Source: Brotaphodocola sp003480315 (GTDB lineage: Bacteria; Bacillota; Clostridia; Lachnospirales; Lachnospiraceae). Taken from it: 64,000 nt of DNA. The DNA is taken from NCBI RefSeq assembly GCF_964246085.1, contig NZ_CAXTPD010000014.1; one strand, given 5' to 3'. This document shows, piece after piece, positions 41,558 to 49,835 of this stretch. The translations under genes were made by a program, and so were the position numbers. The notes below the pieces were generated by a model. That model had not been told where the DNA came from and ran no database searches. It saw only the letters and a list, made by a program, of their open reading frames with translations. The stretch's first letter is position 1. Every line of letters starts with the position of its first letter.

Positions 41558-42889
41558 ATGAAAACATTGTCCATAAAACCATTAAATTCTTTTCAGATCA
41601 TTGTCCTGGGATTTGCCGGGGTCATTCTGGCCGGCGCACTTCTTTTAATGCTGCCGGTTTCCTCCGCCACCCACTGCGTTACTCCGTTTTTAAATGCGTT
41701 ATTCACCTCCACTACCTCCGTCTGCGTGACAGGTCTGATCGTGGTGGATACCGGTACCTACTGGTCTGTTTTCGGTCAGGCTGTGATCCTGGTGCTGATC
41801 CAGATTGGCGGCATGGGAGTCGTGACTGTCGCTGCGGCAGTCACCATCATTTCCGGACGCAAGATCGGTCTGATGCAGCGCAGTACCATGCAGGAAGCCG
41901 TGGCCGCACCAAAGATGAGCGGCATTGTGCGCCTGACCGGCTTTATCATCCGGGCTACGCTCCTGATCGAGCTGTCCGGTGCCGCTCTGCTGGCCCCTGT
42001 ATTTTGCAGAGATTTTGGCCCCATCCGCGGACTCTGGATGGCCGTGTTCCATTCCATTTCCGCCTTCTGCAACGCAGGGATCGACCTCATGGGGATCCGT
42101 ATTCCCTTTTCTTCCCTCACACTTTATGCCGCAAACCCACTGGTCAACCTGGTCATCATGGCACTTATCATCATCGGCGGAATCGGCTTTCTGACCTGGG
42201 AAGATATCCGCAGTAACCATCTGCATTTCAGCCGTTACCGGATGCAGAGCAAGGTCATCTTAACCACCACGGCCATCCTGATCCTGTTGCCGGCCCTCTA
42301 TTTCTATTTCGGAGAATTCCGACAGGGAGGCTTTGGAACCAGAATCCTGTTATCCTTGTTTCAGTCGGTAACTCCACGAACTGCCGGTTTTAATACAGCA
42401 GACTTCAGTAAACTCACTGAATCCGGCCAGATGCTGACCATTATTCTGATGCTCATCGGCGGAAGCCCCGGTTCTACAGCAGGAGGCATGAAAACCACTA
42501 CCCTCGCAGTTCTTACCGCCACTGCCGTATCTGTCTTTCGGCGGAACGAAAACCCGGAGCTGTTTAAGCGCCGGATTGCCCCGGAAACTGTAGCAAATGC
42601 TGCCTCCATCCTGATGATGTATCTCAGTCTCTGTCTGACCGGCGCATTTCTCATCAGCCGCATAGAGGAGCTTCCCATGATGGCATGTATGTTTGAAACA
42701 GCCTCAGCAGTGGGCACGGTCGGTCTCAGCTTCGGCATTACTCCCGGACTCGGAAGTATCTCCCGGATCATCCTGATCATTCTGATGTATCTGGGAAGAG
42801 TCGGAGGACTGACTTTAATCTACGCCGCATTGTCCGGACACCGGATCCGGTTTGGCAAATATCCGCTGGAAAAAATCACTGTAGGATAA
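41558..42889 (+). CDS. TrkH/KtrB-type potassium uptake channel subunit
   Basis: 443 residues. The superfamily of K+ transporters fold has four pore loops: TSTTSVCVTGL, SISAFCNAGIDLMG, PRTAGFNTADFS and ASAVGTVGLSFG. The glycine of each filter (TxCVTGL, FCNAG, TAGFN, VGTVG) is kept. The length is closer to KtrB than to TrkH. It should conduct K+ (perhaps Na+-coupled) under control of the RCK protein encoded 19 nt downstream. The start at 41558 follows TTGGAG. Confidence 0.87.
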   Translation: MKTLSIKPLNSFQIIVLGFAGVILAGALLLMLPVSSATHCVTPFLNALFTSTTSVCVTGLIVVDTGTYWSVFGQAVILVLIQIGGMGVVTVAAAVTIISGRKIGLMQRSTMQEAVAAPKMSGIVRLTGFIIRATLLIELSGAALLAPVFCRDFGPIRGLWMAVFHSISAFCNAGIDLMGIRIPFSSLTLYAANPLVNLVIMALIIIGGIGFLTWEDIRSNHLHFSRYRMQSKVILTTTAILILLPALYFYFGEFRQGGFGTRILLSLFQSVTPRTAGFNTADFSKLTESGQMLTIILMLIGGSPGSTAGGMKTTTLAVLTATAVSVFRRNENPELFKRRIAPETVANAASILMMYLSLCLTGAFLISRIEELPMMACMFETASAVGTVGLSFGITPGLGSISRIILIILMYLGRVGGLTLIYAALSGHRIRFGKYPLEKITVG

Positions 42890-42908
42890 CACGTAAAGGA
42901 GCATGATT

Positions 42909-43556
42909 ATGAAATCAATTTTACTGATTGGCCTCGGCCGTTTTGGAAAACATATTGCCATGGAGCTGCATTCCCTGGGGCACCAGGTGATGGCAGTCGA
43001 TCATAATGAGGTGCGTGTCAACGAAGCTCTTCCTTTCCTGACCAGCGCTCAGATTGGTGACAGCACCTCGGAGGATTTTCTTTCTTCCCTGGGCGTACGC
43101 AATTTCGATGTCTGCATTGTTGCCATCGGAACTGACTTTCAAAGCTCTCTGGAAACTACATCGCTCTTAAAGGAGCTGGGTGCCAGACTGGTTGTCTCCC
43201 GGGCTGCCAGAGATGTCCATGCCAAGTTTCTGCTGCGCAACGGTGCGGATGAAGTCGTCTACCCGGAAAAACAGCTGGCCAAGTGGACCGCCATTCGCTG
43301 CAGTTCTGACCACATCCGGGATTTTGTTGATCTTGACGGAGATCATGATCTGTTTGAAGTCGATCTGCCTGACCAGTGGATTGGCATGAGTGTCGCGCAG
43401 ATCGACATCCGGAAGCAGTATGGCATCAACATCATCGGAGTGCGCCATAATGGCAAAATTGAGTATTCGGTTACGCCGCAGACCAGTTTTTGCGCAGGAG
43501 ACACCATCCTGGTCCTTGGCCGCTACCACGATCTGCAGAAATGTTTCCGGATCTGA
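42909..43556 (+). CDS. TrkA/KtrA-type RCK regulator of the potassium channel
   Basis: 215 residues. The RCK_N Rossmann domain starts SILLIGLGRFGKHIAMEL (GxGxxG) with an acidic D at the second strand (AVDHNE), and the RCK_C domain covers about 135-215. It gates KtrB on binding ATP/ADP or NAD; in Firmicutes the C-terminal domain also binds c-di-AMP. ATG 42909 is spaced 7 nt from AAAGGAG; the ATG at 42903 is too close. Confidence 0.88.
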   Translation: MKSILLIGLGRFGKHIAMELHSLGHQVMAVDHNEVRVNEALPFLTSAQIGDSTSEDFLSSLGVRNFDVCIVAIGTDFQSSLETTSLLKELGARLVVSRAARDVHAKFLLRNGADEVVYPEKQLAKWTAIRCSSDHIRDFVDLDGDHDLFEVDLPDQWIGMSVAQIDIRKQYGINIIGVRHNGKIEYSVTPQTSFCAGDTILVLGRYHDLQKCFRI

Positions 43557-43572
43557 TTTTGGAGGTGATCTT

Positions 43573-43746
43573 ATGAGAAATCTGATTCTGATCCTTCTTC
43601 TCGTCCTGTTTTTTGCCTTCATCTATCTGCTTATGAGCCGGATTGACCGGATTCTGGACCGGCTGCGCAAAGGGAATCTGCGCATGGAACAGCAGCGGCC
43701 GGATCCTGATCGGAAAATACCGGACGAAAATGATTCTTTCGATTGA
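43573..43746 (+). CDS. Small single-pass membrane protein (57 residues) in the potassium operon
   Basis: Start MRNLILILLLVLFFAFIYLL behind a perfect GGAGGTGAT site. One membrane helix covers about residues 3-22, followed by a basic, then Pro/Asp-rich cytoplasmic tail of 34 residues (RIDRILDRLRKGN, ending DENDSFD). It lies 16 nt after ktrA and about 70 nt before the kdpD-like gene, the slot where KdpF-like micropeptides occur in kdp operons. I do not recognise the family. Confidence 0.75.
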   Translation: MRNLILILLLVLFFAFIYLLMSRIDRILDRLRKGNLRMEQQRPDPDRKIPDENDSFD

Positions 43747-43815
43747 TTTGCGAAAGAATCCGTTTTATGATGGAAATCAGAAAAAACATGCCCGAATATG
43801 GAAGGATCCAGCATT

Positions 43816-45825
43816 ATGATACAGAATAACAATTTTTCTGAAACATATCATTCCGAAAGACAGACCAGGGAGCATATCCTTGTCTGTCTTTCTTCTGCGC
43901 CATCAAACCTGAGGATCGTGCAGACAGGTGCCCGTATGTCTGAGGCTTTTCATGGCACACTGACTGCGCTCTATGTCCAGACGCCGGATCATTCTGCCAT
44001 GTCCGAAGAAGATCAGAGCCGTCTGAAAGAACACATGCGTCTGGCCGAGCAGCTTGGAGCCTCCATCGAAACCGTATACGGTGACGATGTTTCCTACCAG
44101 ATCGCGGAATTTTCGCGCCTCAACAATATTACAAAAATTGTCCTTGGCCGCAGCAATATCCGGCGGCGGCATCTATGGGGCAAGCCGTCCCTGACAGAAA
44201 AGCTGACTGAGATCGCGCCAAATCTGGATATCTACATCATTCCGGATGCCGCCTCCGTTCATAGCAGCTACCACCTCAACAAGCATCTCCGGTCCACAGG
44301 CTGGCATATTCAGGCCACAGATCTGCTGCGTACCATTTTCATTCTGATCTCCGTGACACTGACCGGTCTCTTCTTCTACCAGGCCGGACTGTCTGAGGCA
44401 AACATCATCACGCTTTATATCCTCGGAGTCCTGCTGGCCTCTATCGCCACGACCGGATGGAGCTGCAGTCTGCTGGCTTCTGCCTGCAGCGTTATTGTTT
44501 TTAACTATTTTTTTACCACTCCGCGCTTCACCTTTCATGTGTATGGAAAGGATTATCCGGTCACCTTTATTGTGATGTTTGTTGTGGCCCTGCTCAGCAG
44601 TGCCCTGACCACCCGCCTAAAGGATCACGCCCGCCAGTCCGCCAAGCTGGCCTACCGTACCAAGGTCCTGTTTGACACCAACCAGCTTCTGCAAAAAGCA
44701 GAAACTGACAAAGCCATCCTGAATACCCTGATTTCCCAGATCCAAAAATTACTCGGAAAACACATTATCATTTACCCGGTTCAGCATGGGACATTAGGAA
44801 CTCCCATCCTCTCCCCGGATCCTGCTTCCGCAGAAAAATCCGAATTTCTGACCTGCCCCGAGGAACGGGAGGTTGCCCTGTGGGTTCTGTCTCACAATAA
44901 ACGGGCCGGTGCCTATACCGATACCTTTCCGGATGCTCTGTGCCATTATCTGGCCATCCGGGTACAGAATGCTGTCTATGGAGTTGCCGGCATGGAAGCC
45001 GGAGAGCATCCCATGGATTCCTTTGAATACAGCGTTCTGGTTTCCATACTGGGAGAGGGCGCCCTGGCCATGGAAAACCGCCAGAATATCCGGGAAAAAG
45101 AGCAGGCAGCGCTTCTGATGGAAAAGGAACGACTCCGGGCTAATCTGCTGCGTACCATCTCCCATGATCTGCGCACCCCGCTGACTGCCATATCCGGCAA
45201 TGCCAGCAACCTGCTCTCCAACCATTCCGCCATTGACGAAGCCACCCGGCTGCAGATCTACGCGGACATCTACGACGATTCCATGTGGCTGATCAATCTG
45301 GTAGAAAATCTGCTGGCTGTCACCCGCATTGAAGACGGCCGCATGAACCTGCGCATGGAAACCGAACTGGTCAGCGAGGTCATTTCCGAAGCCCTCCGTC
45401 ATATCAGCCGTCAAAGCGTTGAACATAGCGTTACAGCAGAAAGCACGGATGATCTTCTGCTTGCCCGTATGGATGCCCGGCTCATTGTGCAGGTCATCAT
45501 CAACCTTGTGGACAATGCCATCAAATACACTCAAAAGGGCAGCCGGATCCAGATTCTGACGGATAAGCTGGAATCCAACGTGCGGATCCGTGTCACGGAT
45601 GACGGTCCGGGCATTCCGGATGAGGCAAAGCCGTTTGTCTTTGATATGTGCTATACCGGCGCAAATCGCATTGCGGACAGCCGCCGAAGCCTTGGTCTCG
45701 GGCTCTGCTTATGCCGCTCCATCATCCGGGCCCATGGCGGAGAAATTTCCGTATCTGACAACACGCCATCCGGCTGTATCTTTACCTTTACATTACCCTG
45801 CGAGGAGGTAGCAATCCATGAATAA
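43816..45825 (+). CDS. kdpD: KdpD-like sensor histidine kinase lacking the N-terminal KdpD domain
   Basis: 669 residues; canonical KdpD is about 900. It begins directly with the universal-stress-protein domain (ILVCLSSAPSNLRIV, about 20-140). Four DUF4118 membrane helices follow at about 170-260, a GAF-like segment, then HisKA with H in RTISHDLRTPLTAISGN (about 450), N-box NLVDNAIKYT, G1 DDGPGIPDEA and G2 SLGLGLCLCRSIIRAHGG. The Walker-type KdpD domain of the E. coli protein is absent. The Usp domain has SSA-X20-LTALY, close to the c-di-AMP motif of S. aureus KdpD (SxS-X20-FTAxY). GGAAGGAT precedes the ATG at 43816. Confidence 0.87.
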   Translation: MIQNNNFSETYHSERQTREHILVCLSSAPSNLRIVQTGARMSEAFHGTLTALYVQTPDHSAMSEEDQSRLKEHMRLAEQLGASIETVYGDDVSYQIAEFSRLNNITKIVLGRSNIRRRHLWGKPSLTEKLTEIAPNLDIYIIPDAASVHSSYHLNKHLRSTGWHIQATDLLRTIFILISVTLTGLFFYQAGLSEANIITLYILGVLLASIATTGWSCSLLASACSVIVFNYFFTTPRFTFHVYGKDYPVTFIVMFVVALLSSALTTRLKDHARQSAKLAYRTKVLFDTNQLLQKAETDKAILNTLISQIQKLLGKHIIIYPVQHGTLGTPILSPDPASAEKSEFLTCPEEREVALWVLSHNKRAGAYTDTFPDALCHYLAIRVQNAVYGVAGMEAGEHPMDSFEYSVLVSILGEGALAMENRQNIREKEQAALLMEKERLRANLLRTISHDLRTPLTAISGNASNLLSNHSAIDEATRLQIYADIYDDSMWLINLVENLLAVTRIEDGRMNLRMETELVSEVISEALRHISRQSVEHSVTAESTDDLLLARMDARLIVQVIINLVDNAIKYTQKGSRIQILTDKLESNVRIRVTDDGPGIPDEAKPFVFDMCYTGANRIADSRRSLGLGLCLCRSIIRAHGGEISVSDNTPSGCIFTFTLPCEEVAIHE

Positions 45826-46516
45826 ACCGCTGATTCTGGTTGTGGAAGACGATGCGCCCGTCCGCAACCTGATCACCACCACCTTAAAGCTGCACGATTA
45901 CCGCTTTCTGACCGCTGCAAACGGAGAAACCGCGCTGATCGAAGCATCTTCCCATAACCCAGACATTATTCTCCTGGACCTGGGACTGCCGGATATGGAC
46001 GGAATCGAGATTATCCGGCAGATCCGCACCTGGAGCATGACCCCCATTATCGTCATCAGCGCCCGCAGCGAAGATACCGACAAGATTGAAGCTCTGGACA
46101 ATGGCGCCGATGATTACCTGACCAAGCCCTTTTCCGTTGATGAGCTTCTGGCTCGCCTGCGCGTGACCCAGCGCCGCTTAAGCTTCATGCAGGAAACCAT
46201 GTCCGCCCAGGATTCCGTGTTTGTCAACGGCCCTCTGAAGATTGATTTTTCTGCCGGATGCGCCTGCTTAAACGAGGAGCCGCTGGCCCTGACCCCTACC
46301 GAGTACAAGCTTCTGTGCCTGATGGCCCGCAACGTGGGAAAGGTTCTGACCCACACCTATATCACCAAGCATGTATGGGGGAGCAGTTTTAAAAGCGATG
46401 TAGCCTCTCTCCGTGTCTTTATGGCAACACTCCGCAAAAAACTGGAATCCGCTCCGGGCGCGCCCCAGCAGATCCAGACTCATATCGGAGTCGGATACCG
46501 GATGCTGCGACTGTAA
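45818..46516 (+). CDS. kdpE: KdpE-like OmpR-family response regulator
   Basis: 232 residues. The receiver domain 1-120 has D11-D12, phosphoacceptor D54 in IILLDLGLPDMDG and a KPF lysine. The winged-helix domain is at about 135-230 (LTPTEYKLLCLMARNVGKVLTH, IGVGYRML). It overlaps kdpD by 8 nt. No kdpFABC genes are present, so the likely target is the ktr operon it ends, through the direct repeats at 41439-41486. Confidence 0.9.
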   Translation: MNKPLILVVEDDAPVRNLITTTLKLHDYRFLTAANGETALIEASSHNPDIILLDLGLPDMDGIEIIRQIRTWSMTPIIVISARSEDTDKIEALDNGADDYLTKPFSVDELLARLRVTQRRLSFMQETMSAQDSVFVNGPLKIDFSAGCACLNEEPLALTPTEYKLLCLMARNVGKVLTHTYITKHVWGSSFKSDVASLRVFMATLRKKLESAPGAPQQIQTHIGVGYRMLRL

Positions 46517-46628
46517 TCTTCCATAATTTTATATTTCATTTTGTTTCAATTTGAGATATACTTTTGATAACATGTGACCGTAGAAACATTGAGCAGTCAC
46601 GGTATTACAGACTAAGGAGGCTGAAATT

Positions 46629-46988
46629 ATGGTTCGCAAAGAAAACACAGTTGCGGTGGAACACTTAGGCGGCGGCAAGGGCACTGCTTACGTTCATCAC
46701 ATCATTTCCAAAGAAGAGTTTTTAGGTCATGGCAGAATGTACGCTAAGGTGGTACTTCCTCCGGGCGCAAGCGTAGGCTGGCACCAGCACGTCCATGACA
46801 CCGAGCCGTATTACATTTTAAAAGGACAGGCTGACTTCATCGACAACGACAAGTCTGTCACCAGGGTTGGCCCTGGCGACTGCTGCATCATCGAGGTCGG
46901 ACAGTTCCACAGCATTGAAAATAATTCCAATGAGGATGTAGAGTTCATGGCTCTGATCTACAATGAGCCGGGATTTTTATACGAGTAA
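46629..46988 (+). CDS. Cupin-domain protein
   Basis: 119 residues, one small beta-barrel. Cupin motif 1 is GWHQHVHDTEPYYILKG (two His and Glu ligands) and motif 2 is VGPGDCCIIEVGQFHSIEN (His ligand). It should bind a divalent metal. The substrate is unknown; similar proteins act as sugar or acid isomerases, dioxygenases or sensors. It is monocistronic with an AAGGAGG site. Confidence 0.82.
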   Translation: MVRKENTVAVEHLGGGKGTAYVHHIISKEEFLGHGRMYAKVVLPPGASVGWHQHVHDTEPYYILKGQADFIDNDKSVTRVGPGDCCIIEVGQFHSIENNSNEDVEFMALIYNEPGFLYE

Positions 46989-47010
46989 GAAAATCGTGTA
47001 GAATCCGGCA

Positions 47011-47062
47011 AAAAAAGTCCCACAGAAACAGCACATGCATACTGCTTTCTGTGGGACTTTTA
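47011..47062. terminator. Bidirectional terminator between cupin gene and atpC
   Basis: AAAAGTCCCACAGAAA (47013-47028) pairs perfectly with TTTCTGTGGGACTTTT (47046-47061). The 16-bp stem ends the atp operon and the cupin transcript. Confidence 0.92.
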
Positions 47063-47065
47063 TCT

Positions 47066-47464
47066 TTAGTGTTTCAATTTCAAACGCACCATTGCACGCT
47101 TCAGCGCTGCTTCCGCACGCGCTGCATCCAGATCAGCTTCATGGCTTGCAAGGCGGCGCTCCGCACGGGAACGTGCTTCCTCTGCACGCGCAAAGTCGAT
47201 CTCATCCGGCCACTCGACCACCTCTGCCATAACAGTCACCTGCTCCGGCAGAATGGTGATGAATCCGGACATCAGCGCTGCTTCCTTTTCACCGCCGTCC
47301 TCATGGATTTTGAGGACACCCGGTGCTACTACAGCAGTCAGCGGAATGTGGTTCGGGTATATACCGATCTCACCCTCGGTGGTAGTCAGCTCTACCATGG
47401 AGACTTCTCCGTCGTAGAAACCGCCGGTCGGGGTAACAACCTTTAATTTCATTCCATCAGCCAT
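47066..47464 (-). CDS. atpC: ATP synthase epsilon subunit
   Basis: 132 residues. The N-terminal beta-sandwich (MKLKVVTPTGGFYDGEVSMVEL, EGEIGIYPNHIPLTAVVAPG) is followed by a C-terminal helical hairpin rich in Arg/Ala. It is a central-stalk protein that couples rotation and can inhibit hydrolysis, and is the last gene of the operon. Confidence 0.93.
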   Translation of the reverse strand: MADGMKLKVVTPTGGFYDGEVSMVELTTTEGEIGIYPNHIPLTAVVAPGVLKIHEDGGEKEAALMSGFITILPEQVTVMAEVVEWPDEIDFARAEEARSRAERRLASHEADLDAARAEAALKRAMVRLKLKH

Positions 47465-47475
47465 AGACGTACCCC

Positions 47476-48867
47476 CTATTTCACACGGGCAAGAACGTCA
47501 TCGATATTACCTGCATTCAGGAAATACTGCTCCGGAATGTCATCATGCTTACCTTCCAGGATCTCCTTGAAGCCCTGAATGGTCTCGCTCAACGGTACAT
47601 AACGGCCTTCCAGACCGGTAAACTGTCCTGCTACGAAGAACGGCTGAGATAAGAATCTCTGGATCTTACGTGCGCGGGATACGGTCAGCTTATCTTCCTC
47701 GGAAAGCTCATCCATACCTAACATGGCGATGATATCCTGCAGCTCTTTGTACTTCTGCAAAACCTCCTGCACGCCGCGGGCTACCTTGTAATGCTCCTCA
47801 CCTACAACACGTGGGTCGAGGATGCGGGAGGTGGACTCCAGCGGGTCTACTGCCGGGTAAATACCCTGCTCTACAATGGCACGGCTTAATACCGTGGTTG
47901 CATCCAGATGTGCGAAGGTGTTTGCCGGAGCCGGGTCGGTTAAGTCATCGGCCGGCACGTAAACTGCCTGCACGGAAGTGATGGAACCGTTCTTGGTAGA
48001 GGTGATACGCTCCTGAAGCGCACCCATCTCTGTCTGCAGAGTCGGCTGGTAACCTACTGCGGACGGCATACGTCCAAGCAGAGCGGATACCTCGGAACCT
48101 GCCTGGGTGAAACGGAAGATGTTATCGATGAATAACAGGACATCCTTACCACCTTTATCACGGAAGTACTCAGCCATAGTAAGCCCGGTCAGGCCGACTC
48201 TCATACGTGCTCCCGGCGGCTCGTTCATCTGACCGAATACCATGGTGGTCTTATTGATAACGCCAGACTCGGTCATCTCGTAGTAAAGGTCATTACCCTC
48301 ACGGGTACGCTCACCTACACCGGTGAATACGGAATATCCGCCGTGCTCGGTAGCAATGTTACGAATCAGCTCCTGGATCAGGACGGTCTTACCTACACCG
48401 GCACCGCCGAACAGACCGATTTTGCCACCCTTCTGATAAGGGCAGAGCAGGTCTACGACTTTGATACCGGTCTCAAGGATCTCAGTCTGGGTAGACTGTT
48501 CCTCGAAGGTAGGAGCTTTTCTGTGGATTGGAAGATATTCTTCCACCTGTGGCTTTTCTTTATTGTCAATTGGCTCGCCCAGTACATTGAAAATACGGCC
48601 CAGCGTATTCTCACCAACCGGTACGGAAATCGGCGCGCCGGTTGCAATGGCGTCCATACCACGTCTCAGACCATCGGTGGTTCCCATTGCGATACATCTT
48701 ACGGTATCGTCACCAAGATCCTGTGCAACCTCAACGGTCAGGCTGCCGCCATCTTCCAGCGGAACTCTGATTGCCTCGTTGATTTCCGGAATCTTGCCCT
48801 GGGAGAACTTGATATCCATGACCGCACCGATGATCTGTGTGATCTTACCAGTATTTTGTTCTGCCAT
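47476..48867 (-). CDS. atpD: ATP synthase beta subunit
   Basis: A 463-residue catalytic subunit of F1. The P-loop is GGAGVGKT near residue 153, followed by GERTREGNDLYYEM (catalytic Glu) and the AITSTKNGSITSVQAVYVPADDLTDP region. It is complete and canonical. Confidence 0.96.
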   Translation of the reverse strand: MAEQNTGKITQIIGAVMDIKFSQGKIPEINEAIRVPLEDGGSLTVEVAQDLGDDTVRCIAMGTTDGLRRGMDAIATGAPISVPVGENTLGRIFNVLGEPIDNKEKPQVEEYLPIHRKAPTFEEQSTQTEILETGIKVVDLLCPYQKGGKIGLFGGAGVGKTVLIQELIRNIATEHGGYSVFTGVGERTREGNDLYYEMTESGVINKTTMVFGQMNEPPGARMRVGLTGLTMAEYFRDKGGKDVLLFIDNIFRFTQAGSEVSALLGRMPSAVGYQPTLQTEMGALQERITSTKNGSITSVQAVYVPADDLTDPAPANTFAHLDATTVLSRAIVEQGIYPAVDPLESTSRILDPRVVGEEHYKVARGVQEVLQKYKELQDIIAMLGMDELSEEDKLTVSRARKIQRFLSQPFFVAGQFTGLEGRYVPLSETIQGFKEILEGKHDDIPEQYFLNAGNIDDVLARVK

Positions 48868-48952
48868 CTTGCTTCTCCTTCATAATTCTTTCTCGAATGC
48901 ACTCCTTGGAGCGCGATCGCTTCAGCAGAGCACCAGGCCCCGCCAAAACGGA

Positions 48953-49816
48953 TTAATTGATCGCATTTGCGCCTGCAATGATCTCCGTAAGCTCCTGGGT
49001 AATGGAACCCTGACGCGCACGGTTGTACTGCAGCTCTAACTTGCCCAGCATCTCTTCTGCATTGTTGGTTGCCGAATCCATGGCGGTCATACGCGCACCA
49101 TTTTCACTGGCAACTGCTTCCTGCAGCGCACCAAAGATCAGACTGCTCATATATTTCGGGATGATCATATCCAGCACTTCTTCCTCACTCGGCTCATAAT
49201 TCATGAGGGCTTCGGCTTTCGAAGCCTCGCTCTCGCCGCTCTCTTCCATGGTAAACGGAAGGAGCCTGATGAGCTTCGGAATATGAACTACGGTGTTTTT
49301 AAAGGAAGTGTATGCAAGATAGATCTCACCGATCTCCCCACGGCCGAATGCGGCCAGCAGCTCTTTTGTGAGATCTGCCGCATCCTGGTAGGCTGGCTCG
49401 TCGATGACCTCGGAATAATCCTCGGCAATCTCGTAACCCTTCTTAGCCAGTCCGTCACGGCCCTTGCGGCCAATGGCGTATACCCGGGTCTTCTCCGGAG
49501 TCAGCGCCTTATTTCCTGCGATGAGCTTGACAATGTTGTTATTGTAGCCACCGGCAAGACCGCGGTTGGAAGTGATCGCAATGACCGCTTTTCCATCCGT
49601 GGCACCTGCCCGCAGGTATTTGTGGTCGATGGTTCCTGACTTTTTCAGCATGGAAGAGATCGTCTCATACATCAAGTCGAAATAAGGCTTGGAGCCTTCT
49701 GCTTTCTGTCTGGATTTCTGCAGCTTGACTGTAGAAACCAGCTTCATGGCTTTGGTAATCTGGCCGGTGCTCTGGATACTTGCTTTTCTGCGTTTAATAT
49801 CTCTCATCGATGCCAT
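48953..49816 (-). CDS. atpG: ATP synthase gamma subunit
   Basis: A 287-residue rotor shaft: N-terminal coiled coil MRDIKRRKASIQSTGQITKAMKLVS, Rossmann-like core with AITSNRGLAGGYN, and C-terminal helix AMDSATNNAEEMLGKL with RARQGSITQELTEI. Its spacer from atpD is about 85 nt. Confidence 0.95.
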   Translation of the reverse strand: MASMRDIKRRKASIQSTGQITKAMKLVSTVKLQKSRQKAEGSKPYFDLMYETISSMLKKSGTIDHKYLRAGATDGKAVIAITSNRGLAGGYNNNIVKLIAGNKALTPEKTRVYAIGRKGRDGLAKKGYEIAEDYSEVIDEPAYQDAADLTKELLAAFGRGEIGEIYLAYTSFKNTVVHIPKLIRLLPFTMEESGESEASKAEALMNYEPSEEEVLDMIIPKYMSSLIFGALQEAVASENGARMTAMDSATNNAEEMLGKLELQYNRARQGSITQELTEIIAGANAIN

Positions 49817-49835
49817 GATCGTTCACCTGCCTTAT

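Noticed and set aside
43390..43572. Longer form of the 57-residue protein (118 residues)
   Set aside because: The extra part is an out-of-frame reading of ktrA; the GGAGGTGAT site places the start at 43573.
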